DNA of 64,000 nucleotides from Candidatus Thorarchaeota archaeon MP11T_1 (GCA_002825515.1 PJET01000002.1:43141-107140); one strand, 5' to 3'; counted from the first letter of the stretch, positions 35,446-45,154 are shown. Notes: generated by a model not told the origin, from the letters alone. Numbers and translations are program-made.

Positions 35446-36137
35446 GTCAGTTCCTCCGTGACTCGGCAGACAATGAACCGATGGTCCTTTTCTAAAGGAC
35501 TCAAGTCAATATTCTCTACAATCTGAAGACCAAAATTGTCAAGCATCGCAATCTCTTTTGTATAAATCTCATCAAGCTCCGAAGTGGAATCAATACTTCG
35601 TGCTTTGATTGCCAGCATACCCCATGCTCCAAAGGAACAGAATGTCTTGAGGTTTTCATAGAGAATTGTGGCTTGATTTGGTTGTGCTACATCTTGATAG
35701 ACTACGTCAATTGGTCCGGCAACTATTGATGCATATCTTGTTGGGTGTCTTGCATCTTCAACAATTGGCATAATATTACTACGAGCCGCTGCAAGATGGA
35801 TTAACTCTCTGGCAGTTCGCTCTGAGAACTCAACCGCATATACAGTACCGTTTTTTCCCAAGATGTCTGAGCAATGACTCACGGTTGTTCCAGATGCTGC
35901 ACCGAGATAGAGAACCCTAGAACCAGGCTGGATTGGCATCTCAACCAGTCCATTCTTTATTGCTGCTGATAATTTGGATCTTCGCGGAGACCAAATGCGA
36001 TATTCTGTATTCTCATGGATTATCAGCTTCTCTCCATAAACACTGTAACCGGGAGCAAGAGATTCTGTACAGATTGCCACGCGATCTTTGTCCTTAATCA
36101 TGTAGACTCCAGGGAACTTGGATGTCAATGTCGTCAT
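35442..36137 (-). CDS. flpA: Fibrillarin-like rRNA/tRNA 2'-O-methyltransferase
   Basis: A 231-residue SAM-dependent methyltransferase, the catalytic subunit of C/D box ribonucleoproteins. The SAM motif VLYLGAASGTTVSHCSDI, the AVEFSERTARELI strand and DVVYQDVAQPNQ are all present. The ATG at 36137 sits one base after the nop5 stop; the frame extends into nop5 upstream but is not homologous there. Confidence 0.95.
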   Translation of the reverse strand: MTTLTSKFPGVYMIKDKDRVAICTESLAPGYSVYGEKLIIHENTEYRIWSPRRSKLSAAIKNGLVEMPIQPGSRVLYLGAASGTTVSHCSDILGKNGTVYAVEFSERTARELIHLAAARSNIMPIVEDARHPTRYASIVAGPIDVVYQDVAQPNQATILYENLKTFCSFGAWGMLAIKARSIDSTSELDEIYTKEIAMLDNFGLQIVENIDLSPLEKDHRFIVCRVTEELT

Positions 36138-36138
36138 T

Positions 36139-37365
36139 CTATCGACCTCCACGTTTTCTCTTTGGACGCCCTTTCTTCTCACGTTTCCTCGGTTGCGGTT
36201 GTGGTTTTGGTGGCTTTGGTGGGGGTGGTTCAGGATTTTGTCTTCGAATCTCCTCGACTCTCGAAATGAACTGTTCTCTCAGATTACTTCCAGCATCTCT
36301 ATCAGAGTATGCATCAATTCTTGCTGCAATTGAGAGTTTTCCGGCTAATGACCTTGCTATCTTTCCTCTCTGCCAAAATGGGGCATTTGTAACCTCCGGA
36401 ACTCGATATATGATGCCATGTTTTGGTGGGTCCGCGCCAGTCTTCAGACTTCTGAATAAGGCTTTTTCAGCACCAAAGACCTGAATTGTACTGGATGGTT
36501 TTCTGGCGAGCTCTTTCAATGAGCCAGCAAGGCTGATCAATCTGGCTCCAATCATTGGCCCTGCAAGTGCTCCAATATTTGGTGCCACATTCCCCATCAT
36601 GATTGAGATATAGTGCTCGAGCTCGTTCCTCATCTGATATAGGTTACTGACACTCTTTGCAAGACTTGAAATAACAGCAAGATCAGAGTCTTGTAGGTCC
36701 GCACCGATATCACCAGTCAATGCCTTGAGTATCTGATCAGTCACATCATCAGGGAGAGCAGCAGCCTTCAGACAGTCTTTGTTGATGTTAGTCTTTCCAG
36801 CGCAAGCCGCCAGTATCTTGGCAAATATCTCTTGGTCATCAATCAGCCGGTTCAGCGATGGATGATGTAATGAATACCATTCACGTAAACGCATGACGAG
36901 TACGTTAATCGATTTGTCTATCTCATCAACGGCATCTATTGCGTTCTTAATGAGAAGATCCTTCTCTTCACTTGCTGCACTGACTCTGCTCTTTGCTAGA
37001 ATGATGGAAACCTCACGTCTGAACGCAGTGATTTCTTCAGTTGATGTTACAACCTTCTGCTCGATTAGGAATTCATCCTGAATGTCTCTGAACCATCTTG
37101 GAGGACCACCTTCCTCTACTTTCACATTGAGATTTCTGATCTTTGAGAGAGCTCGAGCAAACAGTGTATCCTCTACAATGATTTCTTCTCCATCTAATCC
37201 TTTCACACTGTTTTCAAGTGTTTCAGTCATTTTTTCATCACTGACTGTTAATAGACTGTGGGCTGCTGTATTCGCACTGGGATAGAACAAATACTTGGAA
37301 GTCACCTTTCCTGTTTCATCAAGGATAAACACGCCAAATACAGTGAGTGAAAGATAGATAGACAC
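36139..37365 (-). CDS. nop5: C/D box RNP core protein Nop5 (Nop56/58)
   Basis: A 408-residue Nop56/58 homologue that bridges L7Ae-bound guide RNA and fibrillarin. The N-terminal fibrillarin-binding domain is followed by a coiled coil and the Nop domain, with IGARLISLAGSLKELARKPSSTIQVFGAEKALFRSL (written here as the region near residues 265-305) as its core. The tail is rich in proline and lysine. First gene of the three-gene operon. Confidence 0.95.
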   Translation of the reverse strand: MSIYLSLTVFGVFILDETGKVTSKYLFYPSANTAAHSLLTVSDEKMTETLENSVKGLDGEEIIVEDTLFARALSKIRNLNVKVEEGGPPRWFRDIQDEFLIEQKVVTSTEEITAFRREVSIILAKSRVSAASEEKDLLIKNAIDAVDEIDKSINVLVMRLREWYSLHHPSLNRLIDDQEIFAKILAACAGKTNINKDCLKAAALPDDVTDQILKALTGDIGADLQDSDLAVISSLAKSVSNLYQMRNELEHYISIMMGNVAPNIGALAGPMIGARLISLAGSLKELARKPSSTIQVFGAEKALFRSLKTGADPPKHGIIYRVPEVTNAPFWQRGKIARSLAGKLSIAARIDAYSDRDAGSNLREQFISRVEEIRRQNPEPPPPKPPKPQPQPRKREKKGRPKRKRGGR

Positions 37366-37468
37366 TTAGAACCCATCCTATGGAAATCTGAGTGTTGTGA
37401 GTATTGTACTCCGGATAAGTTTGTTGTCTTGGCTCCACTTAGCTTATTACAGACCAGTAGGTAGTTCA

Positions 37469-38359
37469 GTGCAGGGTGTCAGATTGAAGATTCAAGGATA
37501 TTGGTTGGCATCTGGAGTTTTAGGAGTCACAGCTGCTTCTTTGGGGCGGGTCATAGATTCGGGGGCTGATGCAGTTGTGACAAAATCCATAGGTTTGATT
37601 CCTCGTGAAGGATATCCTGGTCCGGTATTGACAACATCACATGGAGGGCTCATTAATGCTGTTGGTCTCACTAATCCCGGGATTGATTCATTCAAGGAAG
37701 AGATGGAAATCCTGAGTAAGAGGAGTGTACCGGTAGTGCTTAGCATCTTCGGAAATTCTATTGAGGAAATAAAAGAACTAGCATGGAAAAGTATCCAGTT
37801 GAAGCCAGCAGCTATTGAACTGAATCTCTCTTGTCCTCATGCAGAGATTGGACAGATTGCACAAAGTCCGAATTTGACTCACACGTATGTTTCTACCGTC
37901 AAAGATGAGATAGAATGTCAGTTGTTTGTCAAACTTACACCAAATACATCCGACCTCATAGCAGTTGGAAAAGCGGCAGAAGAGGCTGGTGCTGATGCAG
38001 TAGTAGCCATAAACACACTTCGAGGGATGAAAATTGATATCCATCAAAGGCGGCCAGTATTGGGTAATAAAGTTGGAGGGTTGTCTGGACCGCCGATTTT
38101 CCCAGTCGCTGTGAGATGTGTTTATGATCTAAGTCAAGCACTTAGTATTCCGATAATAGGTGTTGGAGGAGTTTCTTCATGGGAAGATGCAGTAGAGATG
38201 CATCTTGCTGGTGCAAGTGCAATCCAGATTGGAACAGCTCTCATCGAGGGCCTTGATGTGTTCTCAAAAATTAAAGAAGGGGTTCTGAAATATTCGGAAG
38301 ATTCGGGCATTTCAAACATTTCTGAGATTATTGGTGCAGCATGGAGGGCTGTAACTTGA
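37469..38359 (+). CDS. pyrD: Dihydroorotate dehydrogenase, catalytic subunit (class 1B)
   Basis: An FMN enzyme of about 296 residues that oxidises dihydroorotate to orotate. Motifs include ELNLSCPHAE with the class 1B type cysteine, FVKLTPNTSD, AINTLRGMKID, GGLSGPPI and the FMN-phosphate segment IIGVGGVSSWEDA. I start at the GTG at 37469 (VQGVRLKIQG), which has AGGT upstream and matches the family opening; the frame is open to 37397 but the added 24 residues are not homologous. Overlaps or abuts pyrK, its electron-transfer partner. Confidence 0.93.
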   Translation: MQGVRLKIQGYWLASGVLGVTAASLGRVIDSGADAVVTKSIGLIPREGYPGPVLTTSHGGLINAVGLTNPGIDSFKEEMEILSKRSVPVVLSIFGNSIEEIKELAWKSIQLKPAAIELNLSCPHAEIGQIAQSPNLTHTYVSTVKDEIECQLFVKLTPNTSDLIAVGKAAEEAGADAVVAINTLRGMKIDIHQRRPVLGNKVGGLSGPPIFPVAVRCVYDLSQALSIPIIGVGGVSSWEDAVEMHLAGASAIQIGTALIEGLDVFSKIKEGVLKYSEDSGISNISEIIGAAWRAVT

Positions 38360-38361
38360 AC

Positions 38362-39180
38362 ATGGACAAGCTTATGGGAAATCCACAATCTGTGAAGGTA
38401 TCTAAAGTGGTCCATGAGACTTTGAGAGCACGCACAGTCATTTTTGAAGTCAACAAACCCGGTCTGAAATTTAAGCCCGGTCAATTCCTAATGATATGGA
38501 TTCCCGGGATTGATGAGATTCCCATGAGCATTTCTTTGTGGGAACCGCCCAAAGTGGGAGTCACGGTCCTTCCAGTTGGCGAGGCGTCTGAGGCATTATC
38601 TTCACTTCACCAAAAGGACTGGATTGGTATTAGGGGACCCTTTGGATCATCGTTCACTCTTGATTCAAAGAACGCATTAGTAGTGGGTGGTGGAGTTGGA
38701 ATGGCACCTCTTAGACCACTAGTCTATAGTCTTCTCAGCAATGATGTTAAAGTGACCTTGTTGATTGCGGCTCAGACGAGACATAATCTCATGTTTTTTG
38801 CTGAGTTCTCACAAATCACGAATAACAAGCTCACACTAAAAACTTCTACAGATGATGGTTCTGAAGGAGCCAAGGGACTAGCCACTGATATAGTGATTGA
38901 GATGCTGAAGGAAAACAAGTATGATACATTGTATACCTGTGGACCTGAATTAATGATTCATGGTCTCTATAATATTGCAAAAACTAGTAAGATTTCATTT
39001 CAAGCGTCACTTGAACGTTATATGAAGTGTGGATGTGGTATTTGCGGGACTTGTGCACTTGATCCAACAGGATCATTGGTCTGTGTAGAAGGACCGATAT
39101 ACACGGGGAGACATCTATCGGGAATATCCGAATTTGGCAAATATCATCGTGATGCTGTAGGTGTGAAAAAGAAGTTTTGA
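38362..39180 (+). CDS. pyrK: Dihydroorotate dehydrogenase electron transfer subunit
   Basis: A 272-residue FAD and 2Fe-2S protein passing electrons from PyrD to NAD. It has the flavin motif (region MSISLWEP), the nucleotide-binding GGGVGMAPLRPL and the cluster motif MKCGCGICGTCALDPTGSLVCVEG (cysteines only counted here: four, spaced C-x4/5-C-x2-C-x11-C) near the C-terminus. The ATG at 38362 is just after the pyrD stop; an ATG at 38341 overlaps it. Confidence 0.92.
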   Translation: MDKLMGNPQSVKVSKVVHETLRARTVIFEVNKPGLKFKPGQFLMIWIPGIDEIPMSISLWEPPKVGVTVLPVGEASEALSSLHQKDWIGIRGPFGSSFTLDSKNALVVGGGVGMAPLRPLVYSLLSNDVKVTLLIAAQTRHNLMFFAEFSQITNNKLTLKTSTDDGSEGAKGLATDIVIEMLKENKYDTLYTCGPELMIHGLYNIAKTSKISFQASLERYMKCGCGICGTCALDPTGSLVCVEGPIYTGRHLSGISEFGKYHRDAVGVKKKF

Positions 39181-39225
39181 GTCTGAAATGCGGGACTGGT
39201 GCAGCCAGTTCCTAAATAGAGCGAG

Positions 39226-39387
39226 CTATTTTCTGACTCCAACCACTTGGCCTTTCACATATCTCTTGACATAGTTCCTTTTGTTACGTATTCGAGGAAT
39301 CGGTGTGTGTCTCTCACGACCATGAACTTTAGGTGTGGATTCTCGAACCTTTCCTGCTTTTGTAAGTGAACCGTGTGAACCAGGCAT
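39226..39387 (-). CDS. rps30e: Ribosomal protein eS30 (S30e)
   Basis: A 53-residue basic protein, too small for most gene finders. It reads MPGSHGSLTKAGKVRESTPK, then a basic middle and NYVKRYVKGQVVGVRK at the end. This is the archaeal/eukaryotic S30e sequence, restricted in archaea to Crenarchaeota, Thaumarchaeota, Korarchaeota and Asgard lineages. ATG at 39387, stop TAG at 39226-39228. It is convergent to pyrK. Confidence 0.93.
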   Translation of the reverse strand: MPGSHGSLTKAGKVRESTPKVHGRERHTPIPRIRNKRNYVKRYVKGQVVGVRK

Positions 39388-39499
39388 CTTATGCTCCTCT
39401 ATCTATTACTAACTAATGAGTCCGAATTTTCCTCATAAAAAGCTATCCAATTGACCCCCTCTTGTATGACCTTAATAGTCATTGTCTATACCGGACTAC

Positions 39500-40078
39500 A
39501 TGACCCAGCCACGGCTGCGCTTACTATCGACGCCCTCCCACATCAAAGACCACACCCCTCTTTATGTCGATGTCGATAGTGCGCGGCTGTGGAATCTTGT
39601 TGAGGATGAATCTGTACATCTAATCCTTAGAAAACCAGCATTGCTAGAGCTGGCTCGTAGACAGGATACCCTGCTAATGGATTATTGCGAGAATCTTCTA
39701 GGTTCAGAGGACGACGAGAAATGGCTCATGGCTCTGGATTTACTTGTGGCTTTAGGCACTCCTGACGCTGTTGATCGATTAATACTTGTATATGCACAAT
39801 CACTCAATGATGAAAGAAGGCTTGTGCTCTGTATGGTAGCCAGAATCCTTACCGCAGAACATGTTAAACCCTTCAGTATAATGGTGCGGGATGTGGCCTA
39901 TCCTGGGGAACTGGATGTATCTGGTTGGACAAAGACAGCGATTTCAACGTTGCAGGATGTCTGTAGACGTTTTGGAATAGAAACGTATGGAGATGATGTG
40001 GCAATAGGGGCAAATACAGCTGAGCCTCTTGAAGTGATAGACAATGATGATATGTCTGCAACCAATGATGGGCTATGA
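39500..40078 (+). CDS. Helical protein of unknown function
   Basis: About 192 residues, mostly helical, with leucine-rich pairs (ALLELARRQDTLLMDYCENLL, here shortened in scope to residues 45-65; then MALDLLVALGTPDAVDRLI) that suggest HEAT-like repeats. A polar acidic tail follows. No family is recognised. The ATG at 39500 is preferred to a TTG at 39482. Confidence 0.55.
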   Translation: MTQPRLRLLSTPSHIKDHTPLYVDVDSARLWNLVEDESVHLILRKPALLELARRQDTLLMDYCENLLGSEDDEKWLMALDLLVALGTPDAVDRLILVYAQSLNDERRLVLCMVARILTAEHVKPFSIMVRDVAYPGELDVSGWTKTAISTLQDVCRRFGIETYGDDVAIGANTAEPLEVIDNDDMSATNDGL

Positions 40079-40493
40079 TACAGTTTGCTCAATTGTTTTG
40101 TCAAATTATTGCACATACTGTATTTGGTGTTCCAAATAAAGTACCCTCAAATAATCATGAGATGGTTCTGGAAAATACAAATTCTCTTCAAAAATAGACT
40201 TCAAAGTCGTTCCTCAGAATGATGGTGTGTCCACATTGAGTCACGATGATAATTCATTAGTGATTACAAAATGTCACCCCGTGATAGAGTAGGCGATCCA
40301 GAGCCTTGGAACTGGTAAAAACATGTCTATAGCATTGGTATACAGATTTCTACTAGTAACACGTTTTCATCATCCTGTAGAGGGATGATTGAACCCTTTT
40401 TTAATTGTACATCTATTTAGGGGAATTCCGTTTCGCAATTCTAAAATGCTGAATGCAATCAACTAAGATAGATGTTATAGGGGAATATCCCGA
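40079..40493. other. AT-rich gap with no gene
   Basis: About 415 bases, richer in A and T than the flanks. No ORF, tRNA or clear C/D box RNA was found. It must hold the promoter of the 661-residue orphan gene that follows and could mark an insertion boundary. Confidence 0.5.
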
Positions 40494-42479
40494 ATGGACT
40501 CTTCTAATGGTTTAGCAGTAATAGTGTGGACTACTGAAGAAGAGGCTGAGAATGGAGTCCTCAGGGTTGAGGAAGATGGATTATCAATAAGGTTGAGAAC
40601 TGGAGAAATAATAACAAATCCAACAACTGTTAACGTATTTTACACACTCAGAGAGGGTTCGATAATTAACGAAAATAGAATTATCTTTAATCCAGTACTG
40701 ATTGTGAAACGACCATATCTAAGAGATGTTGGTCAACTGATTGAGGATGTTTTTCCTCCATCTACTGGCGGATTCTATGGGAGAATGAAATCAGGTATAG
40801 AGAATGTAATCTATATTATCCAGCGAATTGAGAAAGAATCTAGAAAGTGGTTGCTTATCGGAGACCCGAAGACAGGACGAGTTCTTGAATCGCAGGTAAT
40901 ACATGACTATGAAGTAGAAGCAATACGTCTGTTTGATAATCAAGAACATCAGAAGAAGTGGGATAGTTATATTACTCAAGATGAGGCTGAACCAGACCGA
41001 GAAGAGCTCCTGAGCGTCTTGACTGATTCATCTCCAACATGGGAGGACATTTCCAAGCTCATTAGTGATGTAACTATTCCCAATCTGAAACTTGAAGGAT
41101 TAATGAGAGATACCTTGTCACAGTTAGTCCCCAAATCATTTCCAAAACAAATTAGAGAGGAATTGATGGCTTTTCTTGCGTATACAATTAAACCTGAAAT
41201 ATTAATGGAAGATCCTGTGAACTTCTCATTTCGTGCATATTCTCTTCCGTTATTCAGTAATCTAATACGCGGCCATCAAAGATGTGTTTCTGCAAAAAGT
41301 AAGTGGCCACCATACATAAAATACTTGAAATTGGCTGAGAGAAAACAATTGCAGCAACCAATAGCTACACTCCATGCTCATCTGGATTCACCGTGGGATA
41401 TCTTTAGACAAAAAGTGAATGAATTATTTCCAAATTGGATTGGTACTGCCATAGATTCAGCAAAAGAACTCAACAAAGCGGATAAAATCGTCACTAGAAT
41501 ACCTGCAACATTTTCCCGTGCTAAGAAATCCAAAAAAGTTTGGAGGGAACGTTTAGCTGCTGTTTCTTATGGGCTGAGAATTAGAGGACATATTAATTTC
41601 AAGTCTATTGGACTCACAGAGCTTCTTTATCTTGGTGCAGCTTATAGATGGCCACATCGGCACATGAAATTCATAGCAAAATTAGGAATATCAAGCGAAA
41701 ATCCTCCGCACATACATGTAATGACAATGCCACAGACTGCTGCAGAAAGGATTAAGAGATTCCTTCCAAGTGTGACGGAAGTTGCATGGTCAATTAGGTC
41801 AGTTAATCTTGATTTGTATGATCAGGAGTTGGAGAGTTGGGTAATACCAGTAGATCAGATAACTAGATCAATCAGTAATGAGAGTTCATTAAGAAAACTT
41901 GACAAACGTTTTAGAAGAAAGGCTAGTAGAGATATGTATCAGATGTCTAAGGATGATGCAATAGTAGCCGGGTTAGCATCTAGAGGCATCTATCTAGTTG
42001 ATTTTGAGAGAGAAGGTCGTTTCAAGTATTGGGGTTTGAAGAAGAAACAGGTCCATTCAGTTCTATCAGATTTGTACAATCAGGGTGTCATGGATGCCAT
42101 GTATGATGTCGAAGATGCTCGGCTGGTTTCAATTGCCACACTTGTTCAGGGTGAATCTAGACATCTCATCTCTTTGACTGAGGCTCTTCTTGGTAATACT
42201 CCGACATCATTAGCAATGTTGAACAAAAGGGCAGACTTGGGGGTTATAATATCTACATTCACCGAAGGTGCAGCGTACGAAGTGACCCAGAAAATTCCAA
42301 AATATGGTCTTGAGAATGATTTAGTAGTAAGATGTATGAGACCAACGGCATTCAGAAATTACACTCTTGATCTCTACCAACGTCTATTGAGAGATGATGA
42401 CACTTGGGATGATGATGTTAGTGCATTCCTCTCGCAGGCTCGTTCTAAAAAAAAGGAACTGTCAGAGAGTAATGCTTAA
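40494..42479 (+). CDS. Large orphan protein, unknown
   Basis: A 661-residue soluble protein with no motif I recognise: no signal peptide, membrane helix, ATPase or nuclease signature. The N-terminal 70 residues are beta-rich (VIVWTTEEEAENGVL, then NPVLIVKRPYL), the centre (150-480) is helical and basic, and the last 180 residues contain a possible winged helix around KKKQVHSVLSDLYNQGVMDA (residues about 520-540). Composition is rich in Ile, Lys and AGA/ATA codons compared with its neighbours, and the gene follows an AT-rich gap, suggesting acquisition. Its stop codon overlaps the TATA-like element of the 5S gene. Confidence 0.65.
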   Translation: MDSSNGLAVIVWTTEEEAENGVLRVEEDGLSIRLRTGEIITNPTTVNVFYTLREGSIINENRIIFNPVLIVKRPYLRDVGQLIEDVFPPSTGGFYGRMKSGIENVIYIIQRIEKESRKWLLIGDPKTGRVLESQVIHDYEVEAIRLFDNQEHQKKWDSYITQDEAEPDREELLSVLTDSSPTWEDISKLISDVTIPNLKLEGLMRDTLSQLVPKSFPKQIREELMAFLAYTIKPEILMEDPVNFSFRAYSLPLFSNLIRGHQRCVSAKSKWPPYIKYLKLAERKQLQQPIATLHAHLDSPWDIFRQKVNELFPNWIGTAIDSAKELNKADKIVTRIPATFSRAKKSKKVWRERLAAVSYGLRIRGHINFKSIGLTELLYLGAAYRWPHRHMKFIAKLGISSENPPHIHVMTMPQTAAERIKRFLPSVTEVAWSIRSVNLDLYDQELESWVIPVDQITRSISNESSLRKLDKRFRRKASRDMYQMSKDDAIVAGLASRGIYLVDFEREGRFKYWGLKKKQVHSVLSDLYNQGVMDAMYDVEDARLVSIATLVQGESRHLISLTEALLGNTPTSLAMLNKRADLGVIISTFTEGAAYEVTQKIPKYGLENDLVVRCMRPTAFRNYTLDLYQRLLRDDDTWDDDVSAFLSQARSKKKELSESNA

Positions 42480-42482
42480 ATC
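42473..42482 (+). promoter_or_regulatory. TATA-like element for 5S rRNA
   Basis: The sequence ATGCTTAAATCC spans 42472-42483, with GCTTAAAT as box A about 27-33 bases upstream of the 5S start at 42508. The same bases contain the TAA stop (42477-42479) of the 661-residue gene, so promoter and stop codon overlap. Confidence 0.5.
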
Positions 42483-42507
42483 CAAACATGAAAGACGAAC
42501 ATCTTGA

Positions 42508-42621
42508 TGGCGGCCATAGTTCTGAGGGTACACCTGAACTCGGCCGAACTCAGAAGTTAAGTCTCAGAACGTTCAGGGAGATGTGCGCTGCGCGAGCGCG
42601 TGACAGGCCCTGAAGCTGCCA
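42508..42621 (+). rRNA. rrf: 5S ribosomal RNA
   Basis: TGGCGGC at the 5' end pairs with GCTGCCA at the 3' end (helix I). Inside, CCATAG, GAACTCGG-type loop and GAAGTTAAG are the conserved 5S landmarks, followed by the GCGCTGCGCGAGCGCGTG arm. Length 114. It stands alone, with no 16S or 23S gene in the window, as is usual for Asgard and crenarchaeal genomes. Confidence 0.93.
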
Positions 42622-42711
42622 CATTCTCATTCTTCTCTCACAGTTCGTATACTAAAAATGTAGAGATAGAAGTGATTAAAAGAACAATGAATAATTTCGA
42701 GCTTGATATTG

Positions 42712-43830
42712 ATGCAGCTAGGCGAACCGAACGAATTTAGTTGGATAATAAATCTTGCATTCTTTGCTTTCATCATAATATTCAGCCTCTATGGGGCTAA
42801 ATTTCAGATGTGGCAATGGCTTAAGCAAATTGAAACAGGCCTACATGAATTGAAACGTATGTTCATAGAGTCGAGGCAAACAGCTATTGATGCTTTCAAG
42901 GAATATGGGAAATCTGAGGAGGAAGTGGCTAAGGACCTAGATCGATGGATGGATTATTTCACAATCATGCCAGTTGATTTAGACCCTGCAGGTATCCTGA
43001 AACGACTTGATCATCTTCTTGACGAACGCAGAGACCGGTTTCAAGAGTTTGTTGCGGAATTGGCTCCTGAGTCAACAGAAGGGATGAATCAAAACTTGGA
43101 GAATACATTAGAAGTCACACAGGTACTGGGTCTCATCTTTAGGGTTGTCAGACACTTCTACCTCCTAGGGAAGAAAACAGGAAGCCAGATAATGATTATG
43201 CAGATTCAGATGCAGATGCCGGATCTTCTCAGACTTGCAAAAGCATACTTTGATGCGCTCAGTGCATTTGCTGAGGGCAAACCGATTGGTGATGGTATTG
43301 GACCATTGGTTGTCACAAAGTTCGCTAGGGAATATGGCGGTACACCAGAGAACTACAATCATGAGGTTTCACGTGAGGTAGGATACTATAAGGTTAAGGC
43401 AGAAGGGAGAACCGTCTATGCATTGAGGGCAACTGGTCCAGGTGGTACAGTTGGAAAACCGGGTTTTGCTGTTAAGCAGCTGGTAGACAAGTTCGGAGAT
43501 AAAGTAACTCGAATCATCACAGTTGACGCTGCTCTGAAACTGGAAGGTGAGGAACTCGGAAGGGTTTCAGAGGGCACAGGTGCAGCAATTGGTGATCCTG
43601 GACCTGAAAAGTATGCAATGGAACAGACTGCAACAGAGCGTGGAATAGGCATAGAGGCTATTGTTATCAAAGAGGATGAGGCTGCTGCTGTAGGGGTGAT
43701 GGATAAGCGCATCCTAGATGCAGTGCCAGAGGTCATCGAAAGAATCAAAGCTTCAATCCTCAAGCGTACCAAACCAGGCGATAGTGTGATTCTCGCAGGT
43801 ATTGGTAATACAATAGGAATTGGTCTGTGA
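42712..43830 (+). CDS. DUF1512 family protein
   Basis: About 372 residues. An N-terminal membrane helix (WIINLAFFAFIIIFSLYGAK) is followed by a helical region and a C-terminal alpha/beta domain with VKAEGRTVYALRATGPGGTVGKPG and MDKRILDAVPEVIERIKA. These are features of the archaeal DUF1512 family. Function unknown. The start could also be a TTG at 42703 or 42709. It precedes a small zinc-ribbon membrane protein by 10 bases, so the two likely form an operon. Confidence 0.8.
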   Translation: MQLGEPNEFSWIINLAFFAFIIIFSLYGAKFQMWQWLKQIETGLHELKRMFIESRQTAIDAFKEYGKSEEEVAKDLDRWMDYFTIMPVDLDPAGILKRLDHLLDERRDRFQEFVAELAPESTEGMNQNLENTLEVTQVLGLIFRVVRHFYLLGKKTGSQIMIMQIQMQMPDLLRLAKAYFDALSAFAEGKPIGDGIGPLVVTKFAREYGGTPENYNHEVSREVGYYKVKAEGRTVYALRATGPGGTVGKPGFAVKQLVDKFGDKVTRIITVDAALKLEGEELGRVSEGTGAAIGDPGPEKYAMEQTATERGIGIEAIVIKEDEAAAVGVMDKRILDAVPEVIERIKASILKRTKPGDSVILAGIGNTIGIGL

Positions 43831-43840
43831 GGTGCATGTA

Positions 43841-44203
43841 ATGGGAATCGCTGGTAGACTTCTAGGAATTGTTTTCGCAGCAGCAGGATTCTACATCCTG
43901 TGGTGGGGAATGGGAACAAACGATGCGCTTTCGCTCTTTTATTCGTTCATAGGTATGTTCGTCATGGCAATGGGATTTGCATTGTTGACTTCAGGACGAC
44001 AGCAAAAAGAGGAGAAACCTCCACCACCAACAGTCACAGAGATTAGATGCAACAGCTGTGATTTCAAGGAGATTCGAGACTTTCAGAAAGGTGACTATGT
44101 ATTAAAGGCTGTTGAGGCCACATGTCCCAAGTGTCAAAGTGCCATGACCATTGAGGGTGTATACATGGTAAGAGAAGACACAGAGGACAAAGATAGGATC
44201 TAG
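43841..44203 (+). CDS. Membrane protein with C-terminal zinc ribbon
   Basis: About 120 residues: two membrane helices in the first 60 residues, a proline-rich linker (EEKPPPPTV), then a Cys4 ribbon IRCNSCDF and ATCPKCQSAM. Such proteins are frequent beside DUF1512 in archaea. Function unknown. ATG at 43841; its stop overlaps the convergent methionine aminopeptidase stop by 4 bp. Confidence 0.7.
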   Translation: MGIAGRLLGIVFAAAGFYILWWGMGTNDALSLFYSFIGMFVMAMGFALLTSGRQQKEEKPPPPTVTEIRCNSCDFKEIRDFQKGDYVLKAVEATCPKCQSAMTIEGVYMVREDTEDKDRI

Positions 44204-45099
44204 TCCATTCTGGTCAAAACGATGGGACCGGCCTCTGAGATATAGACTGTGTGTTCGGTCTGACTCACTGGTCGTCCCTTCTTTTCTATCTGCATCGGAT
44301 AGCCACGGATTGCTTTGGCTTTGAGTAGTGCCTTGATTTCTTCAACTATATCCACTTTGTCACTGGATGTACTAATCCACCGTGATGCAAATGGAAAAGG
44401 ACCGTATTTGTCACGGAGATATTTTCTGAGTTTCTCAGTAGTACCTTCTAGGGGCTCATCAATCCCTGTGTTTGCAAAGATATAGACATACTCACTATCG
44501 ATGACTGTTCCAGTTCCAGTCGTGGCAAATGGTTCAATTGCGTAGTATTCTCCAACCTCTATTGTACCAATTCCTCTCTTCTTGACATTTGGAACAATTT
44601 TTCCCGCATGAAGTCTATACCTCTTAAGACTGTGACCTGATAGATTCTTGATGGGTCTAAGGCCATATTCTTTGATTATGTTCTCAATGGTTTGTCCAAC
44701 ATCTCCTAGCTCCGCACCAGGCTGCATTAATCCAATCGCATCATCTAAGGCATCATTTGTTGCAGAAATAAACCCTTCAAGTGTTCCATCGATGTCTATA
44801 GTTCGTGCTGTATCAGTGATATATCCATCAACATGCACACCAACATCCAGCTTCACTAGCCCGAACTCAGGAATCTCACTTCGGTCGCTCCTTGGTGATG
44901 TGCTGTGAGCTGCTATATGATTAATAGAAACATTGAGAGGAAAGGCAGGGAACCCGCCATACTTCTTGATCTTTGTTTCAGCTGATGCACAAATCTTGAT
45001 GATTCTCTTCCCGGGTTCTATCTCAGTACTGATTTCACTCAAAACACGTGCTGCAATTTTTCCTGATTCAATTGCTGAAGGGTGTAAACCAGTAATCAC
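44200..45099 (-). CDS. map: Methionine aminopeptidase type II (copy B)
   Basis: A 299-residue archaeal type II enzyme that removes N-terminal methionine. Metal and catalytic residues are all present: H in IAAHSTSP, the two aspartates of KLDVGVHVDGYITDTA, H in LSGHSLKRY, E in YAIEPFAT and E in QTEHTV. QTEH replaces the usual QFEH of the last motif. It is downstream of and on the same strand as a second MetAP gene, 55 bases away. Confidence 0.92.
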   Translation of the reverse strand: MITGLHPSAIESGKIAARVLSEISTEIEPGKRIIKICASAETKIKKYGGFPAFPLNVSINHIAAHSTSPRSDRSEIPEFGLVKLDVGVHVDGYITDTARTIDIDGTLEGFISATNDALDDAIGLMQPGAELGDVGQTIENIIKEYGLRPIKNLSGHSLKRYRLHAGKIVPNVKKRGIGTIEVGEYYAIEPFATTGTGTVIDSEYVYIFANTGIDEPLEGTTEKLRKYLRDKYGPFPFASRWISTSSDKVDIVEEIKALLKAKAIRGYPMQIEKKGRPVSQTEHTVYISEAGPIVLTRMD

Positions 45100-45154
45100 A
45101 GTATCACCTTGGAGTAAAGTTGGAGAATAGAGCTATTAAGCGGTTCCATGAACG

